Below are positions 43,352-51,511 of a stretch of 64,000 nucleotides of DNA, piece after piece. A model generated the notes under the pieces. It searched no databases. It saw nothing but the letters and a program-made list of their open reading frames with translations, and was not told where the DNA came from. The stretch is from contig CAWEDI010000036.1 of NCBI GenBank assembly GCA_963807735.1, positions 1 to 64,000 of the forward strand, given 5' to 3'. Position 1 is the stretch's first letter; each line of letters begins with the position of its first letter. The DNA is from Roseiarcus sp963807735 (lineage in GTDB: Bacteria > Pseudomonadota > Alphaproteobacteria > Rhizobiales > Beijerinckiaceae). A program made the translations under genes and the position numbers.

Positions 43352-43992
43352 GCGAGGAGATCGATGAGATCGAAGCCCTGCTGCCCTGGTACGCCGCCGG
43401 CGCGCTTTCCGGCGCGCAGCGACGGCGGGTCGAGGCCGCGCTGGCGATGCGGCCGCCATTGCAAGCGAGTCTGGCCGCCATCGAGGAGGAGCGCGGCGAA
43501 ACCATCGCGCTCAACGAGGCGGTCGGCGCGCCGAGCCCGGACGTCTGGGCGCGGGTGATGCAGGGCGTCGCGGCGGCGCCGCGCCGACCGCCGCTGAGCG
43601 CGCGGCTGGCGGCTTGGCTCGGCTCCGGGACCGAGCCGCGTGCGCGGCTCGTCGCCCTTGGCGTCGCGGCGGCGCTGGTCATCGCCGTGCAGGCGGCGAC
43701 CATCGTCAAGTTGGTGCGCTCGAGCGGCCCGAAGCCGACCTACGGAACCGCCGCCGCGGCAAGTTCCAGCGCGGACGCGCTGATCGCTTTCGCCCCCGAG
43801 GCGACGCTCGCCGACTTGACGGCGCTTTTGAAGGCGAACCAGGCGACGGTCGTCGGCGGCCCGCGCGCCGGCGGTCTCTACGAATTGAAGATCGGCGGCA
43901 AACCGCCGAGCCGCGCCGAGATTGAGGCAGTTGTCAAAACCTTGTCTGCTTCGCCGATCGTCAAGATGGCGCTACCAGGCCCGAGCCGATAG
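43348..43992 (+). CDS. Membrane anti-sigma factor
   Basis: 214 residues. The cytoplasmic N-terminus (EEIDEIEALLPWYAAGALSGAQRRRVEAALAMRPPLQASLAAIEEER) is of the anti-sigma domain type without the zinc His-x3-Cys-x2-Cys motif. One transmembrane helix lies at about 101-123 (LVALGVAAALVIAVQAATIVKLV), then an extracytoplasmic domain containing FAPEATLADLTALLKANQATVVGGPRAGGLYELKIG. ATG at 43348 overlaps the sigma factor stop (ATGA) and has AGGGG upstream; the ATG six bases earlier is less well placed. It should sequester the sigma factor. Confidence 0.88.
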   Translation: MSEEIDEIEALLPWYAAGALSGAQRRRVEAALAMRPPLQASLAAIEEERGETIALNEAVGAPSPDVWARVMQGVAAAPRRPPLSARLAAWLGSGTEPRARLVALGVAAALVIAVQAATIVKLVRSSGPKPTYGTAAAASSSADALIAFAPEATLADLTALLKANQATVVGGPRAGGLYELKIGGKPPSRAEIEAVVKTLSASPIVKMALPGPSR

Positions 43993-44012
43993 AAGGGCGC
44001 GTCGCCATGCTT

Positions 44013-44027
44013 GTTCTGTGTTTGTTC
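44013..44027. promoter_or_regulatory. LexA (SOS) box upstream of parE
   Basis: GTTC-TGTGTTT-GTTC is an exact match to the alphaproteobacterial LexA site GTTC-N7-GTTC. It ends 54 bases before the parE ATG, in the 89-base intergenic space. parE has been listed among LexA targets in alphaproteobacteria, to my recollection. Confidence 0.75.
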
Positions 44028-44081
44028 TTTCGACTCGGCGTGTTAAGCTGACAGACTCGAATCGGACCCCATTATCCTGCC

Positions 44082-46085
44082 ATGACCGATGACCTGTTCG
44101 GCGACGACGAACCGCGCCGCAAGATGAAGCCGTCGCCCAGATCCGGGACTCCGGGGGAGGGCGATTACAACGCGGCCTCGATCGAGGTGCTGGAGGGGCT
44201 GGAGCCGGTGCGGCGCCGGCCGGGCATGTACATAGGCGGCACCGACGCCCACGCGATGCACCATCTGTTCGCCGAGGTGATCGACAATGCGATGGACGAG
44301 GCGGTCGCCGGCCACGCCAAGACGATCGAAGTTGCGCTCGAGGAGGGCAACTGGATCAGCGTGACCGACAACGGTCGCGGCATGCCGGTCGACCCGCATC
44401 CGAAGTTCAAGGACAAATCCGCGCTCGAAGTCATCATGACGGTGCTGCACGCGGGCGGCAAGTTCGACAGCGGCGCCTACGAAACCTCGGGCGGCCTGCA
44501 CGGCGTCGGCGTCTCCGTGGTCAATGCGCTCTCGGCGCGCACGGAGGTCGAGGTGGCCCGCGCTCAGACGCTCTACCGGCAATGTTTCGAGCGCGGCAAG
44601 CCGGTGACGAAACTCGAGGTCGTCGGCCGCGCGCCAAACCGTCGCGGCACCAAGGTGCGCTTTCAGCCGGACATGCAGATTTTCGGCGCCGCCAAATTCG
44701 ATCCGGCGCGGCTGTTCAAGATGACGCGCTCGAAGGCCTATCTGTTCGGCGGCGTCGAAATTCGCTGGCGCTGCGCGCCTTCGCTCGTCGACGGCGACGT
44801 CCCCGCCGAGGCGGTGTTCCATTTTCCGGGCGGCCTCAAGGACTATCTCGCCGGCGACATCGAGGGGCAGGAGACGGTGGTCGAGGCCGCGTTCGTCGGC
44901 AACGTGCAGAAACCCGGCAAGCACGGCTCGGTCGAATGGGCGCTGACCTGGCTCGCGATCGAGGACGGATTCGTCCATTCCTACTGCAACACCATCCCGA
45001 CCCCCGACGGCGGCGCGCACGAGACGGGTTTGCGCGCCGCGATCCTGCGCGGTTTGCGCGATCACGCCGAGCGCATCGGCCAGGCCAAGCGCGCCAGCGT
45101 GCTGACCGCCGACGATGTGATGTCGGGCTGCGCGGCGCTGGTGTCGGTGTTCATCCGCGAGCCGGAGTTCCAGGGCCAGAACAAGGGCCGGCTGCAAACG
45201 GCCGAAGCGGCGCGAATCGTCGAAAGCGCGGTGCGCGACGCGTTCGACCATTGGCTCGCCGGCTCGCCGAGCCAGGCGGCGAAGCTGCTCGATTTCGCGG
45301 TGGAGCGCGCCGAGGAGCGGCTGCGCCGCCGAGCCGAAAAGGACGTCGCCCGCAAGACCGCGACGCGCAAGCTGCGACTGCCGGGCAAACTCGCCGATTG
45401 CAGCAACTCTTCCGCGCAAGGCTCTGAAATCTTTATCGTCGAGGGCGATTCTGCCGGCGGCTCGGCCAAGCAGGCGCGCGACCGGGCCTCGCAAGCCGTG
45501 CTGCCGTTGCGCGGCAAGATCCTCAACGTCGCCTCGGCCACGCGCGAGAAACTGGCGGCCAATCAGCAGTTGTCCGATCTCGTCCAGGCGCTCGGAGTCG
45601 GGCTCGGAAACGCCTACCGCGGCGAGGAATTGCGCTACGACAAGGTCATCATCATGACCGACGCCGACGTCGACGGCGCCCATATCGCCTCACTGCTGAT
45701 CACCTTCTTCTACCGGCAGACGCCGAAGCTGATCGCCGACGGCCATCTCTATCTCGCCGCGCCGCCGCTCTACCGCCTGACCCAGGGGGCGAAGTCGATT
45801 TATGCGCGCGACGACGCCGACAAGGAGCGGCTGATGAAGCACGGCTTCTCCGGCAAGGGCGCGATCGAGGTCAGCCGCTTCAAGGGCCTCGGCGAAATGC
45901 CAATGCGGGACTTGCGCGACACGACGATGGACCCGTCGCGCCGCACCCTGCTGCGCGTCGCGGTGGTCAGCGATCCCGAGGGCACCGCCGATTCCGTCGA
46001 GCGGCTGATGGGGACAAAACCCGAGGCGAGATTCGCCTTCATCCAGGAGCGGGCGCCCCGCGCGCGCGAACTCATCGACGTTTGA
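44082..46085 (+). CDS. parE: DNA topoisomerase IV subunit B
   Basis: 667 residues. The GHKL ATPase has EVIDNAMDEAVAGHAK, SVTDNGRGMPVDPHPKF and GLHGVGVSVVNALS; the TOPRIM domain has IFIVEGDSAGGSAKQARDR and IIMTDADVDGAHIASLL; the C-terminus FKGLGEMPMRDLRDTTMDP. Length and the lack of the gyrase-specific insert point to ParE rather than GyrB. With ParC it decatenates daughter chromosomes. parC is not in this window. The LexA box upstream suggests induction by DNA damage. Confidence 0.96.
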   Translation: MTDDLFGDDEPRRKMKPSPRSGTPGEGDYNAASIEVLEGLEPVRRRPGMYIGGTDAHAMHHLFAEVIDNAMDEAVAGHAKTIEVALEEGNWISVTDNGRGMPVDPHPKFKDKSALEVIMTVLHAGGKFDSGAYETSGGLHGVGVSVVNALSARTEVEVARAQTLYRQCFERGKPVTKLEVVGRAPNRRGTKVRFQPDMQIFGAAKFDPARLFKMTRSKAYLFGGVEIRWRCAPSLVDGDVPAEAVFHFPGGLKDYLAGDIEGQETVVEAAFVGNVQKPGKHGSVEWALTWLAIEDGFVHSYCNTIPTPDGGAHETGLRAAILRGLRDHAERIGQAKRASVLTADDVMSGCAALVSVFIREPEFQGQNKGRLQTAEAARIVESAVRDAFDHWLAGSPSQAAKLLDFAVERAEERLRRRAEKDVARKTATRKLRLPGKLADCSNSSAQGSEIFIVEGDSAGGSAKQARDRASQAVLPLRGKILNVASATREKLAANQQLSDLVQALGVGLGNAYRGEELRYDKVIIMTDADVDGAHIASLLITFFYRQTPKLIADGHLYLAAPPLYRLTQGAKSIYARDDADKERLMKHGFSGKGAIEVSRFKGLGEMPMRDLRDTTMDPSRRTLLRVAVVSDPEGTADSVERLMGTKPEARFAFIQERAPRARELIDV

Positions 46086-46156
46086 GCCGTTTGGCAACGC
46101 GCCCTTAACCTTGATCGCCTTTAACTCAGCGGGACATATCCGCGAGGGGGCGTTCC

Positions 46157-46399
46157 GTGGACGAGGAAGTTACGAATCGCACGCGCTGGCCGGGAATTGA
46201 ATTCGCGGGGGCGATCGCAGTGGCGTCGACGCTGGTCGCCCTATTTCTCGGCCACGCGGCCGAGCAATATGCGGCGACGATGGCGCCGCCGGCTGCCGAG
46301 GCGGCGAATTTGCAGCCTCGTTTCAATGCGATCGACTACGCGACGACCGCTTCGACAGCGAAATCCACGACCGTCGTCATCGGCCCCTGCTCGCGATGA
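46157..46399 (+). CDS. Small single-pass membrane protein
   Basis: 80 residues from a GTG start (MDEEVTNRTRWPGIEFAGAIAVASTLVALFLGHAAEQYA): a hydrophilic front, a hydrophobic segment at about 15-33, and a Thr/Ser/Ala-rich tail ending VVIGPCSR. GAGGGGG sits eight bases before the GTG. No family recognised; with only codon pattern and a ribosome site in favour, it is a probable but unproven gene. Confidence 0.45.
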   Translation: MDEEVTNRTRWPGIEFAGAIAVASTLVALFLGHAAEQYAATMAPPAAEAANLQPRFNAIDYATTASTAKSTTVVIGPCSR

Positions 46400-46892
46400 A
46401 GCATTGCTGATTGCGCCAAATCGGCGCAATCTCATATTTGTCGAAACTTCCGTTTCAACGGCTCCGGCCGGCTTTTCCAGAGACAGACCCGCCAGCGGCG
46501 CCGCTCATTTGGGCGTTGCGTCACGAAAATGCGTTGGGGAATGCACTAGCGAAGCAATTTGAAATGCGTTAATGTTGGGGCGGCCCCGGGGCGCGATCGA
46601 CGTGATCGCCGGGGCGGGTCTAGGCGATGCGGGTAAGAAAATCTGATGTTTACCCGACGTTTAGTCGGGCTGCGACGGCATCAGCCGTTGACAGGACGGC
46701 GCGCGTGCGATTGCAGGACGGCGGCGTCGCGATTCTGGCTTCAGAGCCGGAGCATGGGGTACTCATCAACCGAAATGGTGATGCTTCATACGCATCGGGA
46801 TCGGCGCACTCCCGAGGGCGGCGTCAGCCGTTGCTCTCTCGAGCCGTTGCGGGTCGGCCGAATGGGGAAATTGGGCGGAGAATTGGGTTCAC
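46400..46892 (+). other. Long non-coding leader region of the cold-shock gene
   Basis: No convincing gene is seen in these 493 bases. Present are a hairpin CCCGAC-GTTTA-GTCGGG (46653-46669), a TTGACA hexamer at 46688-46693 without a clear -10 at 17 bases, and a 13-of-14-base direct repeat GGC(A/G)TCAGCCGTTG at 46677-46690 and 46820-46833. A promoter and a structured 5' leader, as in cspA-type mRNAs, are plausible. Confidence 0.4.
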
Positions 46893-47585
46893 ATGAGCAA
46901 GGGTAAGGATTTTCGCGCGCCTCGCAAACGCGGATTCGACGACGACGGGCCGATGCCTTATGAGCCGCGCCCGCGGGCCTCGCGGGGTTTCGGCGCAGGT
47001 CCGGACGCCGGGTTCGGCGGTCCGCCGATGGACTCGATGCGCTCGGCGCCTGCCGCTACAGGACCGACGGTAGACGCCGTCGTCAAGTGGTTCAAGGCCG
47101 ACAAGGGGTACGGTTTTGTTGAGCTCGCCGGGGGGGCGGGCGACGCTTTCCTGCACGCCAACGCGCTGCATGCCTCCGGGCATGAGAGCGTGCCTTCAGG
47201 CGCGAAGCTCAAGGTCATTGTCGGGGCCGGCGCCAAAGGCGCGCAGGTTACGCGGGTGGTCGAAGTCGACGCCACCGGCGTCGTCGAGCGGCCGGCGCGT
47301 CCGCACGGCGATATGGGCGGCGGCGCAGGTGGCCCCGGCGGACCGCGTCCGCGCCGCGTAGCCCCCGATCCGTCGACCGCCGTCTCGATCAGCGGTCGCG
47401 TCAAGTGGTTCGATGACGCCAAGGGTTTTGGCTTTGTCGCCAGCGACGACGGCGGCAAGGACGTGTTTGTCCACATCTCCGTGCTTGGGCCGTCGGGCAT
47501 TTCGCATCTGGCCGAGGGACAGCCGGTCAACATGCGGGTCGTCGACACGCCGAAGGGGCGCGAGGCAATCTCGCTGTCGATCTGA
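46893..47585 (+). CDS. Tandem cold-shock-domain protein
   Basis: 230 residues with two CSDs joined by a Gly/Pro-rich linker: the first at about 62-130 (VVKWFKADKGYGFVELAGGAGDAFLHANAL) and the second at about 165-230 (GRVKWFDDAKGFGFVASDDGGKDVFVHISVL). Each has the RNP1-like KGFGFV/KGYGFV and RNP2-like VFVH/AFLH motifs that bind single-stranded RNA or DNA. The first 60 residues are low complexity. Two-domain cold-shock proteins are an alphaproteobacterial feature. A terminator hairpin follows the stop. Confidence 0.93.
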   Translation: MSKGKDFRAPRKRGFDDDGPMPYEPRPRASRGFGAGPDAGFGGPPMDSMRSAPAATGPTVDAVVKWFKADKGYGFVELAGGAGDAFLHANALHASGHESVPSGAKLKVIVGAGAKGAQVTRVVEVDATGVVERPARPHGDMGGGAGGPGGPRPRRVAPDPSTAVSISGRVKWFDDAKGFGFVASDDGGKDVFVHISVLGPSGISHLAEGQPVNMRVVDTPKGREAISLSI

Positions 47586-47610
47586 GAGCGCCCTTCGGGC
47601 GCCCTCTTTG
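47585..47610 (+). terminator. Rho-independent terminator after the cold-shock gene
   Basis: GCGCCC-TTC-GGGCGC forms a strong stem starting two bases after the stop codon, extended by GAG/CTC with a two-base bulge, and is followed by TTTGT. Confidence 0.75.
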
Positions 47611-47642
47611 TCTGAGAGCATGCGCGATCGGTTGCGGCGGCA

Positions 47643-48446
47643 TTGACTCCTTCGCGCGACATTCAACGACTGCTTGAGATCATGGCGGCGCTGCGGACGC
47701 CAGGCTCCGGGTGTCCCTGGGACCTTGAGCAATCCTTCGCGACGATTGCGCCCTATACGATCGAGGAAGCTTACGAAGTCGCCGACGCCATCGCGCGCGG
47801 CGATCTCGCCGACCTGCGTGACGAACTGGGCGACTTATTGCTTCAAGTCGCCTTTCACGCGCGGATGGCGGAAGAGCAGGGCGCGTTTGATTTCGGCGGC
47901 GTGGTCGAGGCGATCACCGAAAAGATGATCCGCCGCCATCCGCATGTCTTCGGCTCCGCGCGCGACTTGTCGCCCGAGCAGGTCAAGGCGTTGTGGGGTG
48001 AGATCAAAGCCGCGGAAAAGCGCGCTCGCGGCGCCGTGCCGCAAGGCGCGCTGGCCGGGGTCCCGGTCGCGATGCCAGGGCTGACGCGGGCGCTGAAATT
48101 GCAGGAGAAGGCCGGCAAGGTCGGCTTCGACTGGAACGACGCCCGCGCCGTGATCGCCAAGATCCGCGAGGAGGTCGATGAGGTCGAGGCGGAGCTCGAC
48201 GCCGGCGATCTGGAGCGGGCGGGGCCGGAGGTCGGCGACCTGCTGTTCGTCGTGGTCAATCTGGCGCGCCATCTGAAGGTTGACCCGGAATCGGCGGTGC
48301 GCGGCGCGAATGCGAAGTTCGAGCGGCGGTTCGCTTATATTGAGGCGGCGCTAGCGCGGCAGGGTCGCACGCCCGGCGAAGCGACTCTGGCCGAGATGGA
48401 TGAGCTGTGGGACGCGGCGAAGGCGGGGGAGCGGAGCGAAACCTAG
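47643..48446 (+). CDS. mazG: Nucleoside triphosphate pyrophosphohydrolase MazG
   Basis: 267 residues with two MazG domains: GCPWDLEQSFATIAPYTIEEAYEVADAIARGDLADLRDELGDLLLQVAFHARMAEEQGAF and the second KVGFDWNDARAVIAKIREEVDEVEAELDAGDLERAGPEVGDLLFVVVNLARHL, both with the ExxE...D pattern that binds magnesium. It removes non-canonical nucleotides and lowers ppGpp in E. coli. Start is a TTG at 47643, giving the normal MTPSRDIQRLLEIMAALR front; an ATG 13 codons in would lose conserved residues. Confidence 0.95.
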   Translation: MTPSRDIQRLLEIMAALRTPGSGCPWDLEQSFATIAPYTIEEAYEVADAIARGDLADLRDELGDLLLQVAFHARMAEEQGAFDFGGVVEAITEKMIRRHPHVFGSARDLSPEQVKALWGEIKAAEKRARGAVPQGALAGVPVAMPGLTRALKLQEKAGKVGFDWNDARAVIAKIREEVDEVEAELDAGDLERAGPEVGDLLFVVVNLARHLKVDPESAVRGANAKFERRFAYIEAALARQGRTPGEATLAEMDELWDAAKAGERSET

Positions 48447-48471
48447 AAGCAAACAGCTTGCGATAGAAAGG

Positions 48472-48726
48472 TTACTGTTGCTTTTGCCCTAGGGCTTGCA
48501 GGCGTCGTTCATGATCGGCGAAACTGGCCACAGTGAGGTTGGCTTTGTAGACTTCGGCGATCGTGTTGAGCTTCAGACCGCGCAGTTCTTTCTTTATCGC
48601 GGCAATTTCGGCCTCGATGCTTTCGAAGTGCGCATCGACCTTATCGAAGCGCGCGTTCGTTTCAGCTCGCATCAGGCGCAGTTGCTCCAACACGAGGTTG
48701 GTGGGCTCCGAGGGGGAATTCGACAC
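48472..48726 (-). CDS. Short coiled-coil hypothetical protein
   Basis: 84 residues, hydrophilic and almost all helical: LVLEQLRLMRAETNARFDKVDAHFESIEAEIAAIKKELRGL is a regular heptad repeat, then a tail ADHERRLQALGQKQQ. This looks like the small DUF-type coiled-coil proteins often found next to PIN or toxin genes, but neither neighbour is such a gene. No function can be given. Confidence 0.6.
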   Translation of the reverse strand: MSNSPSEPTNLVLEQLRLMRAETNARFDKVDAHFESIEAEIAAIKKELRGLKLNTIAEVYKANLTVASFADHERRLQALGQKQQ

Positions 48727-48846
48727 CGCGTCGCTCCTGGCGCCAATATATCACTATTTTGAGATGCGAACGAGCAACTTACCTCATAGGAGAGCCGCCA
48801 TCGCCGTCCCCTTGCATTCCCTCGCGGCCCGCCCCACAGCTTACGC

Positions 48847-49575
48847 ATGACCGACATCTCGCTTCCCGCCGCCGCAGGGGCTGGGCTGCTCTCGTTCCTG
48901 AGCCCCTGTGTGCTGCCGCTGGCGCCGCCGTATCTCTGCTATCTCGCCGGCACCTCGGTCGAGGCGCTGGCGGAGGAAAGCGAGAGCCGGGCGCGGCGCG
49001 ACATTTTCGTCGCCTCGTTGTTGTTCGTCGCCGGTTTCTCCACCGTGTTCGTCGCGCTCGGCGCCACCGCCTCGGTGTTTGGGACGCTGTTGCGGCAGTG
49101 GAGCTATCCGCTGTCGATCCTCGCCGGCTTCGGCATCATGGCGATGGGCGCGCACTTCCTCGGGCTGTTCCGGCTTTCGTGGATGTATCGCGAGAAGCGG
49201 GTCGAGGTGGCCAAGCCGCCGGGCCTGTGGAGCGCCTATCTGATGGGCCTCGCCTTCGCGTTTGGCTGGACGCCGTGCATCGGACCGATCCTTGCCGCCA
49301 TCCTCGCTGTCGCCGGCGCCGAGGATACCGTCGCGCGCGGCGCGCTGCTGTTGCTGGCCTATGCGCTGGGCCTCGGCGTGCCGTTCGTCGTCGCGGCGCT
49401 GGCGATGGAGCGGTTCCTCGCGTTCGCGCGCGGGTTCCGCGGCCAGTTCGCGCGGCTCGAAAAGGCGGTCGGGGTCGCGCTGGTGCTGACCGGGGTGGCG
49501 TTCCTGACCGGCGGCGTGCAGACCGCGTCGGCGTGGCTGATCGAACTGTTCCCCAAAGCCGGAATGCTCGGCTGA
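48847..49575 (+). CDS. ccdA: Cytochrome c biogenesis protein CcdA
   Basis: 242 residues with six membrane helices. The two redox cysteines lie in FLSPCVLPLAPPYLCYLAG and FGWTPCIGPILAAIL, the DsbD-beta/CcdA signature. It carries reducing power across the inner membrane to periplasmic thioredoxin-like proteins that keep apocytochrome c haem sites reduced. No other ccm gene is adjacent. It converges with the DUF3095 gene, stop to stop. Confidence 0.95.
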   Translation: MTDISLPAAAGAGLLSFLSPCVLPLAPPYLCYLAGTSVEALAEESESRARRDIFVASLLFVAGFSTVFVALGATASVFGTLLRQWSYPLSILAGFGIMAMGAHFLGLFRLSWMYREKRVEVAKPPGLWSAYLMGLAFAFGWTPCIGPILAAILAVAGAEDTVARGALLLLAYALGLGVPFVVAALAMERFLAFARGFRGQFARLEKAVGVALVLTGVAFLTGGVQTASAWLIELFPKAGMLG

Positions 49576-50718
49576 CTAGGCCGCCGGCCGGCGCGCCTTC
49601 ATCGCCTTGGCAGCCATCGTGTAGCCGCCGCCGGCGCCGTCGACGAAGTGGAGATGCCCGCGCCCGGCGGCGAGCGGCGAGAAGCAGGTGATCTGCGCGC
49701 CCTCCTGCCGCGCCGTTCCCCACTCGACAAAGGGCGCTGCGGCGAGCTTGGCTTCGAGTCTGTCGGCGAAAGCGGGCGTGCAATCCAGCGTCATTCTGAG
49801 CCCGTCGTCGAATTTGCGGAAATCGGCGTTGGCGATCAGATCGCGCTTGTATTGCTTCATGTCGAAGTCGCCGAGCTTCAAATCGAACGCCTCGAACACA
49901 AACCCCAGGCTGTACATAAGCCCCGCCTTGATCCGAGCCGTCAGCCCGGAGGCGCCGCCGGCCCGAAACACCGCCGATTCGAGCGCAATCGCCGGCCCGG
50001 CGCGGCCGCCGACCAGCGTGTCGATCGTCACGGGCCGGCCGCCGTCCTCGACCGCCAGCACCTCGCCGACGATTTCCGCGAGGAACCTCGGAAAACGCGG
50101 ATCGTCGCCGCGCGGCGCGACGATCAACGACAGGATCACGCCGTGCCGCGCCGGGGTCACGCCCCAACGGCAGGAGAGATCGGACAGGTCCGGACGCGTC
50201 CCCGGCGCGGCGGGCGTCAGCGCGAAATGCCCGTCCTTGGCCGCCGCGTCGAACCAGTTCAGTCCGCCGCCGGCGAACATGGCGTAGGCGCAATGGGCTG
50301 AGGGACCGTAGCGCGCCACCCGCACGTCGCGTCCGTTCGCCCGGATGTCGGCGACCGTCGCCATGGCGATGCGGAGTTCAAAATCGAACTCCTCGCGCGC
50401 AAACGTCGCCATCGCCCGCAAGGCGTCGGTCGCGGCGGGCGTGTCCTGCGGCGAGACGGCGAAGCTCGCGCCGTCGCCGCCAAACACGAACGGGAATGGT
50501 TTTCTGTGCAGCGCGTTGGCGATCGCCGCGACGACGCCGGCGCCGATCATGTTGACTTGCTTGTAGCGACCGGCGGCCACGGCCTCGGTCGAGCCTTTGA
50601 CGTCGGCGAAGCCGACCCGCCAATCGTCCGGCAGCGGCCGATAGGCGCCAACGGAAACGGCTTGCGCGAAATCATCGATGGCCGGCAGTCCGGCGTAGAA
50701 GTCGGCGACCTCGGTCAT
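49576..50718 (-). CDS. DUF3095 protein, adenylate-cyclase-like fold
   Basis: 380 residues: VGFADVKGSTEAVAAGRYKQVNMIGAGVVAAIANAL followed by FPFVFGGDGASFAV mimics the two metal-aspartate strands of class III nucleotide cyclases (an Asp in FADVKGS and GGDG), which is the basis for the family's description as cyclase-like. The remainder (WGVTPARHGVILSLIVAPRG, FKFEAFDLKLGDFDMKQYK-type segments) is DUF3095-specific. Catalysis has not been shown. A strong GGAGGGG precedes the ATG. It sits just downstream of thiD on the same strand. Confidence 0.85.
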   Translation of the reverse strand: MTEVADFYAGLPAIDDFAQAVSVGAYRPLPDDWRVGFADVKGSTEAVAAGRYKQVNMIGAGVVAAIANALHRKPFPFVFGGDGASFAVSPQDTPAATDALRAMATFAREEFDFELRIAMATVADIRANGRDVRVARYGPSAHCAYAMFAGGGLNWFDAAAKDGHFALTPAAPGTRPDLSDLSCRWGVTPARHGVILSLIVAPRGDDPRFPRFLAEIVGEVLAVEDGGRPVTIDTLVGGRAGPAIALESAVFRAGGASGLTARIKAGLMYSLGFVFEAFDLKLGDFDMKQYKRDLIANADFRKFDDGLRMTLDCTPAFADRLEAKLAAAPFVEWGTARQEGAQITCFSPLAAGRGHLHFVDGAGGGYTMAAKAMKARRPAA

Positions 50719-50737
50719 GTCCCCTCCGCAACCGGCG

Positions 50738-51511
50738 TCAGGGCGCCGGCATGAGCGGCCCAGACCCGTGTCCCAGCGCGAGCTTACGCCCGTTCTCGAT
50801 CGCGCGCCGCGTGAACGCCTTGGCTTTGGCGACCGCGTCGGCGAGTTCCTCGCCGCATGCGATATGCGCGGCGATCGCACTCGACAATACGCAACCGGTA
50901 CCGTGCAAGTTTCGCGACACGATTCGCGGCGCAGCGAAGCGGCGCGTCGTCTCCGGCGTGATGAGCCAATCGACCGCATCGCCATCGAGATGGCCGCCCT
51001 TCACCAGAACCGCGCGCGCGCCAAGCGCCAACAGCGCGCGGCCCTGGGCGACCATCTCCGCTTCTGTCTGCGCCTGCGGCGTCTCGGTCAGCGCGGCGGC
51101 CTCGGCGAGGTTGGGCGTCACCAGGTCGATGTGGGGTAGCAGGGTTCTCGCGGCTGCAACGAAGCCGGCGCTGGCCAGCGCGTCGCCGGACGAGGCCACC
51201 ATCACCGGATCGTAGACCCCGCGCACGCCGCGCAGCGTCTGCGCCACCGCCGCGACGATCTCGGCGCTGCCGAGCATCCCGATCTTGACCGCCGCTACGT
51301 CGAAATCTTCGAGAACCGCGGCGATCTGCGCGGCGACGATTTCCGCGGGGACAAGATGGACGCCGCGCACCCCGCGTGTGTTCTGCGCCGTGATTGCGGT
51401 GATGGCGCTGGTTCCGAACACGCCCAACGCGGCGAAGGTTTTGAGGTCGGCCTGTATTCCGGCGCCGCCGCCGGAATCGGAGCCGGCGATCGTCAGCGCG
51501 ACCGGGATCAC
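50738..51511 (-). CDS. thiD: Hydroxymethylpyrimidine/phosphomethylpyrimidine kinase
   Basis: 257 residues. ALTIAGSDSGGGAGIQADLKTFAALGVFGTSAITAITAQNT is the pyrimidine-binding front and LHGTGCVLSSAIAAHIACG the anion hole with catalytic Cys. ThiD phosphorylates HMP and HMP-P for thiamine synthesis. Start is a GTG at 51511 that overlaps the thiE stop (GTGA), a coupling typical of this operon. Last gene of the thi unit. Confidence 0.96.
   Translation of the reverse strand: MIPVALTIAGSDSGGGAGIQADLKTFAALGVFGTSAITAITAQNTRGVRGVHLVPAEIVAAQIAAVLEDFDVAAVKIGMLGSAEIVAAVAQTLRGVRGVYDPVMVASSGDALASAGFVAAARTLLPHIDLVTPNLAEAAALTETPQAQTEAEMVAQGRALLALGARAVLVKGGHLDGDAVDWLITPETTRRFAAPRIVSRNLHGTGCVLSSAIAAHIACGEELADAVAKAKAFTRRAIENGRKLALGHGSGPLMPAP

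Noticed and set aside
46627..46906. Two overlapping frames of 86-89 codons ahead of the cold-shock gene
   Set aside because: They overlap each other and the cold-shock start, lack ribosome sites and resemble random high-GC translation.
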